The notes under the pieces are model-generated. The model was not told the origin of the DNA. It made no database searches and saw nothing but the letters and a program-made list of their open reading frames with translations. Made by a program: the position numbers and the translations under genes. From assembly GCF_916619195.1 (NCBI RefSeq), contig NZ_CAKAKL010000009.1:124001-188000 (forward strand): a stretch of 64,000 nt of DNA. The letters are read 5' to 3'. Positions within the stretch are counted from its first letter, which is position 1. Each line of letters opens with the position of its first letter. Positions 55,394 through 64,000 of this stretch are shown piece by piece. The stretch is from Inquilinus sp. Marseille-Q2685. Lineage in GTDB: Bacteria > Pseudomonadota > Alphaproteobacteria > DSM-16000 > Inquilinaceae.

Positions 55394-56296
55394 TTACCCC
55401 TTCACGGCGCCCAGCGTCAGGCCGCGCACGATGTAGCGCTGGGCGAACAGGGCCAGCAGCACCGGCGGGATCATCGCGATCAGCGCCCGGGTGGCCATGA
55501 ACCAGAACTGCACGCCGCGGGTGTCGACCGCGCCGGCCATGTGGGCGGGCATCATCTTGGTCTCGGTGATGCCGAGCGAGGACGAGAACAGGAACTCGTT
55601 CCAGGCGAAGGCGAAGATGATCATGGCGGTAGCGGCCACCGCCGGCGCCGCCAGCGGCAGGGCCACGCGCAGGAAGGCGCCCCAATGCGATGCCCCGTCG
55701 ACCAGCGCCGCCTCCTCCAGCTCCACCGGCAGGTCGAGGAAGGTCTGGCGCAGGATGACGACGACGAAAGGCAGGATGAAGGTGGCGTTGCACAGGATCA
55801 GCGCCGTCTTGCTGTCCAGCATGTCGAGCGACCGGAACACGATGTAGAAGGGCAGCAGCGTCGCCACCGGCGGCAGCACGCGCTGCGACAGGAACCAGAT
55901 GGTGATGTCGCTGTTGCTCCAGAACCGGAATCGCGCCAGGGCGTAGGCCGCCGGCAGGCCGAGGGCGAGGGCCAGGGCGACGGCGCTGAGCGACACGATC
56001 AGGCTGGTCTGCAGCGCGCGCCAGCCCTCCGGCGTGCTCAGCTCCACCGCGAAGTTGTTCAGGGTCGGCTGGAAGTCGAGCCAGGGGATGCCGAGCCCGG
56101 CCACGGTGAAGGTGTCGGCCGGGTTGCGCAGCGCCGTCGAGATCGCCCAGTACAGCGGGAAGAAGAACAGGACCGCGGCGGCGATCGCGACCAGCGACCA
56201 CAGCGAATCGGCCATGCTGCTGCGCCGGCCCAGCGGCTTCACCCGGTCGACGGGGGCCTCGTGGATCGGCGGCGCGGTGACCTCAGGCGTAGACAT
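55394..56296 (-). CDS. Sugar ABC transporter permease (MalG type)
   Basis: The 300-residue product is the second membrane subunit of the fourth sugar system. The first membrane segment is LVAIAAAVLFFFPLYWAIST, the EAA loop LPVELEEAALVDGASHWGA, and the C-terminus YIVRGLTLGAVKG. The start overlaps the end of the other permease gene by 14 bases. It is the last gene of the operon. Confidence 0.9.
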   Translation of the reverse strand: MSTPEVTAPPIHEAPVDRVKPLGRRSSMADSLWSLVAIAAAVLFFFPLYWAISTALRNPADTFTVAGLGIPWLDFQPTLNNFAVELSTPEGWRALQTSLIVSLSAVALALALGLPAAYALARFRFWSNSDITIWFLSQRVLPPVATLLPFYIVFRSLDMLDSKTALILCNATFILPFVVVILRQTFLDLPVELEEAALVDGASHWGAFLRVALPLAAPAVAATAMIIFAFAWNEFLFSSSLGITETKMMPAHMAGAVDTRGVQFWFMATRALIAMIPPVLLALFAQRYIVRGLTLGAVKG

Positions 56297-57230
56297 TGCG
56301 CACCCGCTTGAAGAACAGGGTGACGATCGCCATCACCACGGCCAGCAGGGTCAGCGCCAGGGCCGAGGCGTAGCCGACGTCGAAGAAGCGCAGGCCGGTG
56401 CGGAAGGCGAGGTAGGAGACCGACTGGGTGGCGTTGCCGGGCCCGCCCACGGTCAGCGAGGCGACGACGTCGAACACCTTGATCGCCTCGGCCAGGCGCA
56501 GCAGCAGCACGACGACGATCACCGGCGCCATCAGCGGCAGCACCACCCCGGTCCAGATCCGGAAGCTGGAGCTGGTGTCCAGCCGCGCCGCCTCGATCAG
56601 GTCGTCCGGGATGCCCTGCAGCCCGGCCAGCAGGACCAGGAAGCAGAAGGGCGTCCATTGCCAGATATCGACGATCATGACGGAGACCAGGGCCCAGCCC
56701 GGGTTGGACAGCCAGGGGATCCCGGTCCAGCCCAGGGGCCCGCCGGCCTCGTAGAAGATGGTGAAGAACAGGTAGCCGGCCGCGACCGGGGTGGCGAAGA
56801 TCGGCAGGATCATGATCGTGCGCAGCACGCCGCGGCCCGGGATGCTGCGGTTGAACAGGAAGGCCAGCAGAAGGCCGAGCCCCATCTCGATGCCGACCGA
56901 GACGACGACGAAGATCGCCGTCACCTGCGCGGCCTCGCGCACCTGGGGGTCGGTGAAGACGCGGCCGAAATTGGCGAGGCCGGCGAAGGTCCAGCTGTTG
57001 ACGGTCTCGCGCTTCACCTCGGTCCGGGTGCGCGGGGTGCCGTCCGGCTTCAGCACCGGGTTGCCGCTGGCGTCCAGCCGCGGCACCTCGGCCCGGGTCA
57101 TCACCGTCTCGGTCTTCACCGTGTGAAAGGCGGCATAGACGGTGTAGAGCGTCGGGAAGATGGTGAACACCAGCACCCAGGCCACCGCCGGGGTCAGGAA
57201 CAGCAGGCGGATCCGTCCGGTCCAGCGCAT
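56283..57230 (-). CDS. Sugar ABC transporter permease (MalF type)
   Basis: The 315-residue product has its first membrane segment at LLFLTPAVAWVLVFTIFP. It is followed by a periplasmic loop about 40 residues longer than usual (KTETVMTRAEVPRLDASGNP onwards). The EAA loop is IPDDLIEAARLDTSSSFRI. It lies 53 bases after the binding-protein gene and overlaps the next permease. Confidence 0.88.
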   Translation of the reverse strand: MRWTGRIRLLFLTPAVAWVLVFTIFPTLYTVYAAFHTVKTETVMTRAEVPRLDASGNPVLKPDGTPRTRTEVKRETVNSWTFAGLANFGRVFTDPQVREAAQVTAIFVVVSVGIEMGLGLLLAFLFNRSIPGRGVLRTIMILPIFATPVAAGYLFFTIFYEAGGPLGWTGIPWLSNPGWALVSVMIVDIWQWTPFCFLVLLAGLQGIPDDLIEAARLDTSSSFRIWTGVVLPLMAPVIVVVLLLRLAEAIKVFDVVASLTVGGPGNATQSVSYLAFRTGLRFFDVGYASALALTLLAVVMAIVTLFFKRVRNVYA

Positions 57231-57283
57231 CGTGCCGCCTCGGCCCCCTTCCCGTTACGCCTCCGTCACCCCGTCCGTGCCCG

Positions 57284-58939
57284 CTATTCGCCCTTCCAGC
57301 CGATCGCGGCCTGGTAGTTCTTCAGCTGCTGGTCGCGGCCGAGGCGGTCGGTGATCTGCTCCCAGGCCGCCGCGGTGTCGTCCAGCGCCTGCTGCGGCGT
57401 CTTCGACCCGCTCATCGCCGCCGACAGGTTGCTGTCCAGGGCGTCGTAATACTCCTGTGTTCCCGTGATCCGCAGATACGGCAGCGTGGTCTTGGCGTTG
57501 TAGGTGTCGTAATAGGCCTGCAGGTACTCCTTCACGTCCTGCTCGTCCCATTTCAGGCTGGATTCGGTGTAGTCGGTCAGCTTCGCCTCGCCGGTCGGCT
57601 CCAGCCATTGGTAGCTGTAGCCGGGGTCGACGCCGTCCCAGCCGATCGTGGCCAGGAACTTCTGCGACGGCTTGATCGCCATCAGCGCCAAGAGGCTGTA
57701 GGCCGCCTCGGGATGCTGGCCCAGCGACGACACCACGCCGTGCCACGACCCGCCGGTGTTGTTGCCGACCTGCCGCGGCCCCTCGGCCTTGACGAAGTCC
57801 TTCTTCTCCATGTCCCAGTAGGTGTCGGACGCCGGCAGGACGGTGGAGCCGAGCTTGCCGCGGAGCTTCGACCGCTCCGGGTCCTGCGCCAGCGCGCCGA
57901 CGTCGCCGTAGGAGAAGTTGAACACCGCCTTGCCGCGCAGGAAATAGTCCCAGGCCTCGCCCAGGCTCCAGCTCACCTGGGCCGACGGGCCGTAGGAGGC
58001 CAGCTCCTTCAGGAACTCCAGCGCCCTGACATGGCCCGGGCTGTTGATCAGCGGCTTCATGTCGACCGGGTCGAACCAATAGACGTTGTGGGTCCGGTCC
58101 AGCGTCTCGCCCGGCGTCATGGCGAAGGAGGTGGCGAGGGTGGTGAAGTGGTACAGTCCCTGCTCGCGCACCTTCAGGTGCAGCACGATGCCCGAATCCG
58201 GGTCGGGGTCGTTGCTGTCGAAGCTCTTGCCGTTGAAGTATTTGGCGATGTCGCGCACCTGCTGCGCCGTCTGCGGCGGCGCCGGCAGGTCGTAGCCGTA
58301 CTCCGCCTTGAACGCCGCCTGGTGCTGCGGGTCGGTCAAGAGGTCGCGGCGGTAGTACAGGATCTGGCCGTCGACATCGCTGGGCACGCCGTAGCCGGTG
58401 CCTTCCCAGGTGTAGATGGCATGCACCGACGGCGGCATCACGCCGTAATCCCATTTCGGATACTCGCCGCTCTTGTTCCACTCGTCGACCGGCAGGATGT
58501 ATTTGCCGGCGATCAGGTCGCCGTAGAAGAAGGCGCCGACGATCATGGCGTCGTATTCGCCGGTGCCGTTGCGCAGGTCGAGGAAGGTCTTGGTGTAGAG
58601 CTCCGAGATCGGGGTCAGCGCGATGTTCAGCTTGGCGCCGGTCAGCTCCTCCCAGATCGGGCGGAACATGTAGAGCGGGCCGGAGATGCCGCCCTTGGGC
58701 CCGGAATCGAGGGTGAGGATCGTCACCGTCTCGCCCTCGAAGGGCTTCTGGCCGGGACCGAAGAGCGTGCCCAGCTCCTCCTTCGTCGTCTTGATCTCCA
58801 TCCCGTATTCGGGATCGGATTTCAGGGTCACCGTGCCGTCGTCGTGCCAGGTGACGTGCGGCGTGTTCTGCGCGACGGCGGCGGCACCGCCCAGGACGAT
58901 CAGCGCCGCCGACAGCAGCAGAGCCCTGCTGATGGCCAT
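57284..58939 (-). CDS. Large carbohydrate ABC substrate-binding protein
   Basis: The 551-residue product is a family 1 binding protein that is about 100 residues longer than the others here. The signal peptide is LLLSAALIVLGGAAAVAQ. The mature protein starts with a 50-residue segment (VTWHDDGTVTLKSDPEYGME) not seen in shorter relatives. FEGETVTILTLDSGPKG, GEYDAMIVGAFFYGDLIAGK and GKAVFNFSYGDVGALAQD follow. GGGGGAGGAAAGCC precedes the ATG. It leads an operon with two permeases but no ATPase; the substrate is unknown. Confidence 0.88.
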   Translation of the reverse strand: MAISRALLLSAALIVLGGAAAVAQNTPHVTWHDDGTVTLKSDPEYGMEIKTTKEELGTLFGPGQKPFEGETVTILTLDSGPKGGISGPLYMFRPIWEELTGAKLNIALTPISELYTKTFLDLRNGTGEYDAMIVGAFFYGDLIAGKYILPVDEWNKSGEYPKWDYGVMPPSVHAIYTWEGTGYGVPSDVDGQILYYRRDLLTDPQHQAAFKAEYGYDLPAPPQTAQQVRDIAKYFNGKSFDSNDPDPDSGIVLHLKVREQGLYHFTTLATSFAMTPGETLDRTHNVYWFDPVDMKPLINSPGHVRALEFLKELASYGPSAQVSWSLGEAWDYFLRGKAVFNFSYGDVGALAQDPERSKLRGKLGSTVLPASDTYWDMEKKDFVKAEGPRQVGNNTGGSWHGVVSSLGQHPEAAYSLLALMAIKPSQKFLATIGWDGVDPGYSYQWLEPTGEAKLTDYTESSLKWDEQDVKEYLQAYYDTYNAKTTLPYLRITGTQEYYDALDSNLSAAMSGSKTPQQALDDTAAAWEQITDRLGRDQQLKNYQAAIGWKGE

Positions 58940-59151
58940 GGCTTTCCTCCCCCTGTGACATCGCCGGACTAGGTCCGGTCAGCTTCGATCCTTGGATTCG
59001 CGCTCGACGCAATTCGCGTTCGTTATGTCGGGCGAAATCGTGCGATGCTTGCGCAAGGCTTGTCAAGGGAGCCCTCCGGCGTATCGGCCTTGCGTCGTCG
59101 CCCATCGGCGGGAAGACTGCGCCCCATCGATTCCCCCGCCCGGACAACCTC

Positions 59152-60975
59152 ATGCGCGCCGCCCGCCTCCTGCTCCGACTCGCCCTCGCCGTCCTGCTGC
59201 CCGGCGCCCTGCCGGCGGTTGCCCAGACGCAGGTGCCGGCAGCAGCGGGAGGCGGCATCGCCATGCACGGCGAACCGAAATACCCGGCGGATTTCGACCA
59301 TTTCGCCTATGCCGATCCGGCCGCGCCGAAAGGGGGCGAGCTGCGCCAGGCGGTGATCGGCAGCTTCGACACGCTGAACCCCTTCATCATCGGCGGGCAG
59401 ACCGACCAGGTCCGGCTGATCGTGCCGCCCTATGTCTTCGCCAGCCTGATGACGCGGGGTTGGGACGAGCCGTTCACGCTCTACCCCTATGTGGCCGACC
59501 GGGCGGAGATGTCGGAGAACCGGCGCCAGATCACCTTCCACCTCAATCCCAAGGCGGTGTTCCATGACGGCACGCCGATCACCGCGGACGACGTGATCTT
59601 CACCTGGCAGGCCCAGGGCACCAAGGGCCTGCCCAACACTCGCGCGATCTACGGGACGATGGAGGGGATCGACCGCATCGACGACCGCACGGTGCGCTTC
59701 CGCTTCAAGGCCGAAGCGGCGCGCGAGAACCCGCTCGTCGTCGCGATGCAGCCGATCCTGAGCAAGGCCTGGTACTCCGGCCATCCGTTCGACCAGCCGA
59801 GCCTGGACCCGCCGCTGGGGGCCGGCCCCTACAGGATCGGCGCGGTCGATCCGGGGCGCAGCATCACGCTGGCGCGGGTCAAGGACTGGTGGGCGGCGGA
59901 CCTGCCGGCGATGCGCGGGCTCTACAATTTCGACACGCTGCGGTTCGACTTCTATCTCGACGCCGATACGGCGCTGGAGGCGTTCAAGGCCGGGGCCTAC
60001 AACCTGCGGCGCGAACGCGACGCCGAGAAATGGGTCGGCGGCGCCTACGATTTCCCGGCGGTCCAGGACGGCCGCGTCACCATGCTGACCCTGCCGCACT
60101 ACCGGCCGGTCGGGATGATGGGCTTCGCCATGAACACGCGGCGGCCGATGTTCGCCGATCCGCGGGTGCGCCGGGCCATGATCCTGGCCTTCGACTTCGA
60201 ATGGGTGAACAAGACCCTGCTGGGCGGCCAGTACAAGCGCGACGACAGCTACTTCGCCAACTCGGCCCTGGCCGCGACCGACACGCCGAAAGGGGCGGAG
60301 CTGCAGCTGCTGGAGCCGTTTCGCGACCAGCTGCCGCCGCAGCTCTTCACCGAGCCCTACGTCCTGCCGCCGAGCGACGGCAGCGGCCGCAACCGGGAGA
60401 ACCTGCGGGCGGCGCAGGGCCTGCTGGCCGAAGCCGGCTGGACGATCCGGGATAATGTGCTGGTGGACGGCAGCGGCGCCCCGTTCCGCTTCGAGATCCT
60501 GCTGCAGAACAAGGGCTATCAGCGGATCGCCCTGGCCTATGCCGACCAGCTGCGCCGGCTCGGCATCCAGGCCTCGGTCCGGCTGGTCGAAAGCGCCCAG
60601 TACACCAACCGCGTCGAGACCTATGATTTCGACGTGATCCTCAACACCTGGATCTCCACGCTCTCGCCCGGGGTGGAGCAGGCGCGCTACTGGGGCAGCG
60701 GCTCGGCCGACGTGCCCGGAACCCGCAACTATCCGGGGGTGAAGAGCCCGGTGGTCGACGCCATGATCAAGGCCGTCACCGCCGCCAGCAGCCAGGAAGA
60801 GCTGCAGGCCGCGGTGCATGCCCTCGACCGGGTGCTGCTGTGGGGCAACTACGTGGTGCCGCTCTATTACCTCGACCGCGACTACATCGCCTATTGGGGC
60901 AATCTCGGCCGGGTCACCACCGTCAACCCGACCTACGGCACGGTGCTGGAGGCCTGGTGGTCTAACGACAAGTAG
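59152..60975 (+). CDS. Family 5 extracellular solute-binding protein (YejA-like)
   Basis: The 607-residue product is an oligopeptide-type (SBP_bac_5) periplasmic protein, close in layout to YejA, which binds peptide-like compounds such as microcin C in E. coli. The signal peptide is LLRLALAVLLPGALPAVAQ. AYADPAAPKGGELRQAVIGS, FHLNPKAVFHDGTPITADDV and LDPPLGAGPYRIGAVDPG are typical. No yejBEF-type permease or ATPase genes adjoin it, so it is an orphan. It is divergent from the large sugar-binding protein gene, with 212 bases between them holding no clear site. Confidence 0.88.
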   Translation: MRAARLLLRLALAVLLPGALPAVAQTQVPAAAGGGIAMHGEPKYPADFDHFAYADPAAPKGGELRQAVIGSFDTLNPFIIGGQTDQVRLIVPPYVFASLMTRGWDEPFTLYPYVADRAEMSENRRQITFHLNPKAVFHDGTPITADDVIFTWQAQGTKGLPNTRAIYGTMEGIDRIDDRTVRFRFKAEAARENPLVVAMQPILSKAWYSGHPFDQPSLDPPLGAGPYRIGAVDPGRSITLARVKDWWAADLPAMRGLYNFDTLRFDFYLDADTALEAFKAGAYNLRRERDAEKWVGGAYDFPAVQDGRVTMLTLPHYRPVGMMGFAMNTRRPMFADPRVRRAMILAFDFEWVNKTLLGGQYKRDDSYFANSALAATDTPKGAELQLLEPFRDQLPPQLFTEPYVLPPSDGSGRNRENLRAAQGLLAEAGWTIRDNVLVDGSGAPFRFEILLQNKGYQRIALAYADQLRRLGIQASVRLVESAQYTNRVETYDFDVILNTWISTLSPGVEQARYWGSGSADVPGTRNYPGVKSPVVDAMIKAVTAASSQEELQAAVHALDRVLLWGNYVVPLYYLDRDYIAYWGNLGRVTTVNPTYGTVLEAWWSNDK

Positions 60976-61058
60976 CGGCGTCCCCGCCGGCACCGCGGGT
61001 CCGTGCAATTATTCACAATTGCTGGGAACCCGGTCCGTGACCATGGGTTTTCCGGACA

Positions 61059-61082
61059 CCGCTTCGGCTCGCTCCGAAGCGG
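61059..61082 (+). other. Stable hairpin in the leader of the small secreted protein gene
   Basis: Perfect 9-base arms CCGCTTCGG and CCGAAGCGG enclose a 6-base loop, ending 27 bases before the GTG start. A second inverted repeat, GCAATT-ATTCAC-AATTGC, lies at 61005-61022. Together they could terminate the upstream transcript or control the 61110 gene. Confidence 0.5.
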
Positions 61083-61109
61083 ATTGTCAGGAAGCCCAAG
61101 GAGCTTTTC

Positions 61110-61421
61110 GTGAAGCGCATTCTGTTCGCCGCCGCCATTGCCAGCCTGGCGGCCTCGCCGGCATTTGCCGCCTGCACCGACGACGTCCAGGCCCAGTCGC
61201 AGAAGGTCATGACCCTCAGCCAGACCCTGGCCGGCAAGGCCCAGGCCTCGAAGGACGAGCAGTGCTCGGCGATGAAGGACGTCATGGCAGAGACCAAGAA
61301 GCTCAACGAGCTGTACAAGACCTGCAAGTCCGAGCTGAACCTGACCGACGCGCAGATCCAGCAGGTCGACCAGCAGGTGACCACCGGCGACCAGGCCTAT
61401 TCCGCGCAGTGCGGCGGCTGA
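61110..61421 (+). CDS. Small secreted cysteine-containing protein
   Basis: The 103-residue product starts with a clear signal peptide (MKRILFAAAIASLAASPAFA) and is probably periplasmic. The mature part is helical and rich in Gln, Lys and Asp, with four cysteines (AACTDD, EQCSAM, KTCKSE, AQCGG) that could form two disulfides. I do not recognise the family. AAGGAG precedes the GTG start by 6 bases, and an intrinsic terminator follows, so it is an independent single-gene unit. Confidence 0.75.
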   Translation: MKRILFAAAIASLAASPAFAACTDDVQAQSQKVMTLSQTLAGKAQASKDEQCSAMKDVMAETKKLNELYKTCKSELNLTDAQIQQVDQQVTTGDQAYSAQCGG

Positions 61422-61440
61422 TCTCCACAGCCCGATGACG

Positions 61441-61472
61441 AAAGGCCCCGGCCGACCGGCCGGGGCCTTTTC
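61441..61472 (+). terminator. Rho-independent terminator after the small secreted protein gene
   Basis: Arms AAAGGCCCCGGCC and GGCCGGGGCCTTTT around a short loop form a symmetrical hairpin with A- and T-runs on the two sides. It can act in both directions, serving this gene and the convergent ribbon-helix-helix gene. Confidence 0.9.
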
Positions 61473-61475
61473 ATG

Positions 61476-61697
61476 TCAGATCTCCCGCTCCAGCGCCGCC
61501 TGGAGGACCGCGGTCCTGAGCGCGCTGGACAGGTTGCCGTCCGGGTCGCGGGCGGCGTCGACCGCCTCGACCAGCCGGTTGACCGGCAGGCCGCGCGCCG
61601 CGGCCAGGCGGGTGAGGGCGTCCCAGAAGGCCGGCTCCAGCGACACGCTGGTGGCGTGGCCGGCGATGCTGACCGACCGCTTGCGGACGCCGCTCAC
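61476..61697 (-). CDS. Ribbon-helix-helix domain protein
   Basis: The 73-residue product matches the RHH_4-type ribbon-helix-helix proteins common next to fumC in alphaproteobacteria. It has a KRSVSIAGHATSVSLEPAFW strand region followed by two helices (WDALTRLAAARGLPVNRLVE). It may be a small DNA-binding regulator. The start is a GTG, 10 bases after the fumC stop, so the two are probably co-transcribed. Confidence 0.8.
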   Translation of the reverse strand: MSGVRKRSVSIAGHATSVSLEPAFWDALTRLAAARGLPVNRLVEAVDAARDPDGNLSSALRTAVLQAALEREI

Positions 61698-61707
61698 CGC
61701 TGGTGGA

Positions 61708-63111
<1,404 letters not shown>

Positions 63112-63223
63112 CGAAAGGCTCCGGTTGCTGTCAGTTTTCGGCTGGCCGGTGTGCTAGCACGAATGCGGGTGTGGGGGTAGGCTGGGTGATCCCATCCGGA
63201 TTCCGATGCGCGGAGCGAGGTCC

Positions 63224-63859
63224 ATGACCGCCCACGATCATCACGACCATGACCACGATCACGAGGGCAGCGCGCTGCCGCAGATCGCGCTGCGGGTGAA
63301 GGCGCTGGAATCGATCCTGGTCGAGAAGGGCTATGTCGACCCGGCCGCGCTCGACGTGCTGATCGAGACCTACGAGACCAGGATCGGCCCGCGCAACGGC
63401 GCCCGGGTGGTGGCGAAGGCCTGGGCCGACCCGGCCTATCGCGAGCGCCTCAGGGCCGATGCCAGTGCCGCGATCGCCGAGCTCGGCTTCATCGGCCGCC
63501 AGGGCGAACACATGGTCGCGGTCGAGAACACGCCGGACACCCACAACCTCGTCGTCTGCACCTTATGCTCCTGCTACCCCTGGCCGGTGCTGGGGCTGCC
63601 GCCGGTCTGGTACAAATCGGCTCCCTACCGTTCGCGCGCGGTGATCGACCCGCGCGGCGTGCTGGCCGATTTCGGCGTCGCCCTGCCGGCCGAGACCAGG
63701 ATCCGGGTCTGGGATTCGACCGCCGAGACCCGCTATCTGGTGATCCCGATGCGCCCGGCCGGCACCGAGGGCTGGGACGAGGAGGCGCTGGCCGGCCTCG
63801 TCACCCGCGACAGCATGATCGGCGCAGGGATCGCGCGTCAGCCGGAGGCCGCACGATGA
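63224..63859 (+). CDS. nthA: Nitrile hydratase alpha subunit, cobalt type
   Basis: The 211-residue product is the metal-binding subunit of nitrile hydratase, which converts nitriles to amides. The metal motif [20 protein letters not shown] has Cys112, Cys115 and Cys117; Thr in the CTLC position marks cobalt-type enzymes (Ser in iron-type). An N-terminal stretch [11 protein letters not shown] is rich in possible metal ligands. The Leu of the motif is encoded by TTA, a rare codon in such GC-rich DNA. The ATG at 63224 follows GGAGCGAGG. The stop overlaps the beta-subunit start (ATGA). Confidence 0.92.
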   Translation: MTAHDHHDHDHDHEGSALPQIALRVKALESILVEKGYVDPAALDVLIETYETRIGPRNGARVVAKAWADPAYRERLRADASAAIAELGFIGRQGEHMVAVENTPDTHNLVVCTLCSCYPWPVLGLPPVWYKSAPYRSRAVIDPRGVLADFGVALPAETRIRVWDSTAETRYLVIPMRPAGTEGWDEEALAGLVTRDSMIGAGIARQPEAAR

Positions 63860-64000
63860 ACGGCGCCCAGGATCTCGGCGGCATGATGGGCTTCGGGCCG
63901 GTGGTGCCGGAGCCGGAGGATGTCCGCTTCCATGCGGAGTGGGAGAAGCGGGCCCTGGCTGTCACCCTGGCCACGGGCGCCCTCGGGCATTGGAATATCG
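63856..64000 (+). CDS. nthB: Nitrile hydratase beta subunit, N-terminal fragment
   Basis: The first 48 codons are present and the gene runs off the window. [20 protein letters not shown] followed by [20 protein letters not shown] is the conserved beta-subunit start. It overlaps the alpha gene (ATGA). An activator/cobalt-insertion gene would be expected next but is outside the window. Confidence 0.9.
   Translation, partial: MNGAQDLGGMMGFGPVVPEPEDVRFHAEWEKRALAVTLATGALGHWNI

Overview
The window is very GC-rich, with dense, often overlapping genes (many ATGA or TGATG stop/start overlaps). Its content is typical of a free-living or plant/soil-associated alphaproteobacterium: several sugar ABC importers, taurine and branched-chain amino-acid import, nitrile hydratase, many LysR/GntR/ROK regulators. 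A Rhodospirillales relative such as Inquilinus or Azospirillum would fit, but this is inferred from composition and gene content only. I found no tRNA, rRNA, CRISPR array, transposase or phage gene.

Layout. (1) 1-12.4 kb: the 3' end of a class III nucleotide cyclase gene, an ExoD-like membrane protein gene, then a leftward ROK regulator - Gfo/Idh/MocA dehydrogenase - ThuA-like gene set. These face a long rightward operon that holds two complete sugar importers (each one binding protein and two permeases) around a fused Gfo/Idh/MocA + aldo/keto reductase gene. (2) 12.5-17 kb: a lower-GC orphan gene and a leftward tauABCD operon, whose leader contains a 13-residue, two-cysteine mini-ORF with a good ribosome binding site. 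(3) 17-33.4 kb: mostly housekeeping and accessory genes: zincin-type proteins, Bcr/CflA and EmrB-type efflux pumps, YciI, SDR, AI-2E-type transporter, uracil-DNA glycosylase-like protein, CobB sirtuin, EcsC, a 2-oxoglutarate oxygenase with a MetQ-like protein, a frameshifted LysR gene, aldo/keto reductase, protein tyrosine phosphatase, two intact LysR genes, NmrA-like protein and a small lipoprotein. (4) 33.4-39.9 kb: a leftward sugar operon (GH4 glycosidase, PfkB kinase, binding protein, two permeases) divergent from a UTRA-type GntR regulator, with a perfect 22-bp palindrome between them. (5) 39.9-45.8 kb: the most unusual part, with an animal-type haem peroxidase, a 139-aa orphan protein, a SARP/BTAD-TPR regulator and a YcaO enzyme. 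(6) 45.9-55.2 kb: fructosamine-kinase family protein, the complete liv operon with its conserved small membrane protein, and glycogen phosphorylase. (7) 55.2-61.4 kb: a fourth sugar ABC system, an oligopeptide-type binding protein and a small secreted protein. (8) 61.5-64 kb: a ribbon-helix-helix protein, fumarase C, and a cobalt-type nitrile hydratase (alpha complete, beta cut by the window end).

How it works together. None of the four carbohydrate ABC systems encodes an ATPase, whereas the tau and liv systems do, so the sugar systems probably share an ATPase encoded elsewhere. Sugar catabolism is represented by Gfo/Idh/MocA dehydrogenases, AKR domains, GH4, PfkB and glycogen phosphorylase, with local ROK and GntR regulators. 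Sulfur scavenging is represented by tauABCD and possibly by the MetQ-like/oxygenase pair; both lie beside AT-rich islands sharing a 10-base motif.

The best candidate for an undescribed system is the peroxidase / 139-aa protein / SARP-TPR / YcaO locus. A perfect tandem pair of 11-bp direct repeats precedes the peroxidase gene with the spacing known for SARP-type activators. The 139-aa protein has a segment resembling the nitrile-hydratase-like leader fold seen in some YcaO-modified peptides.
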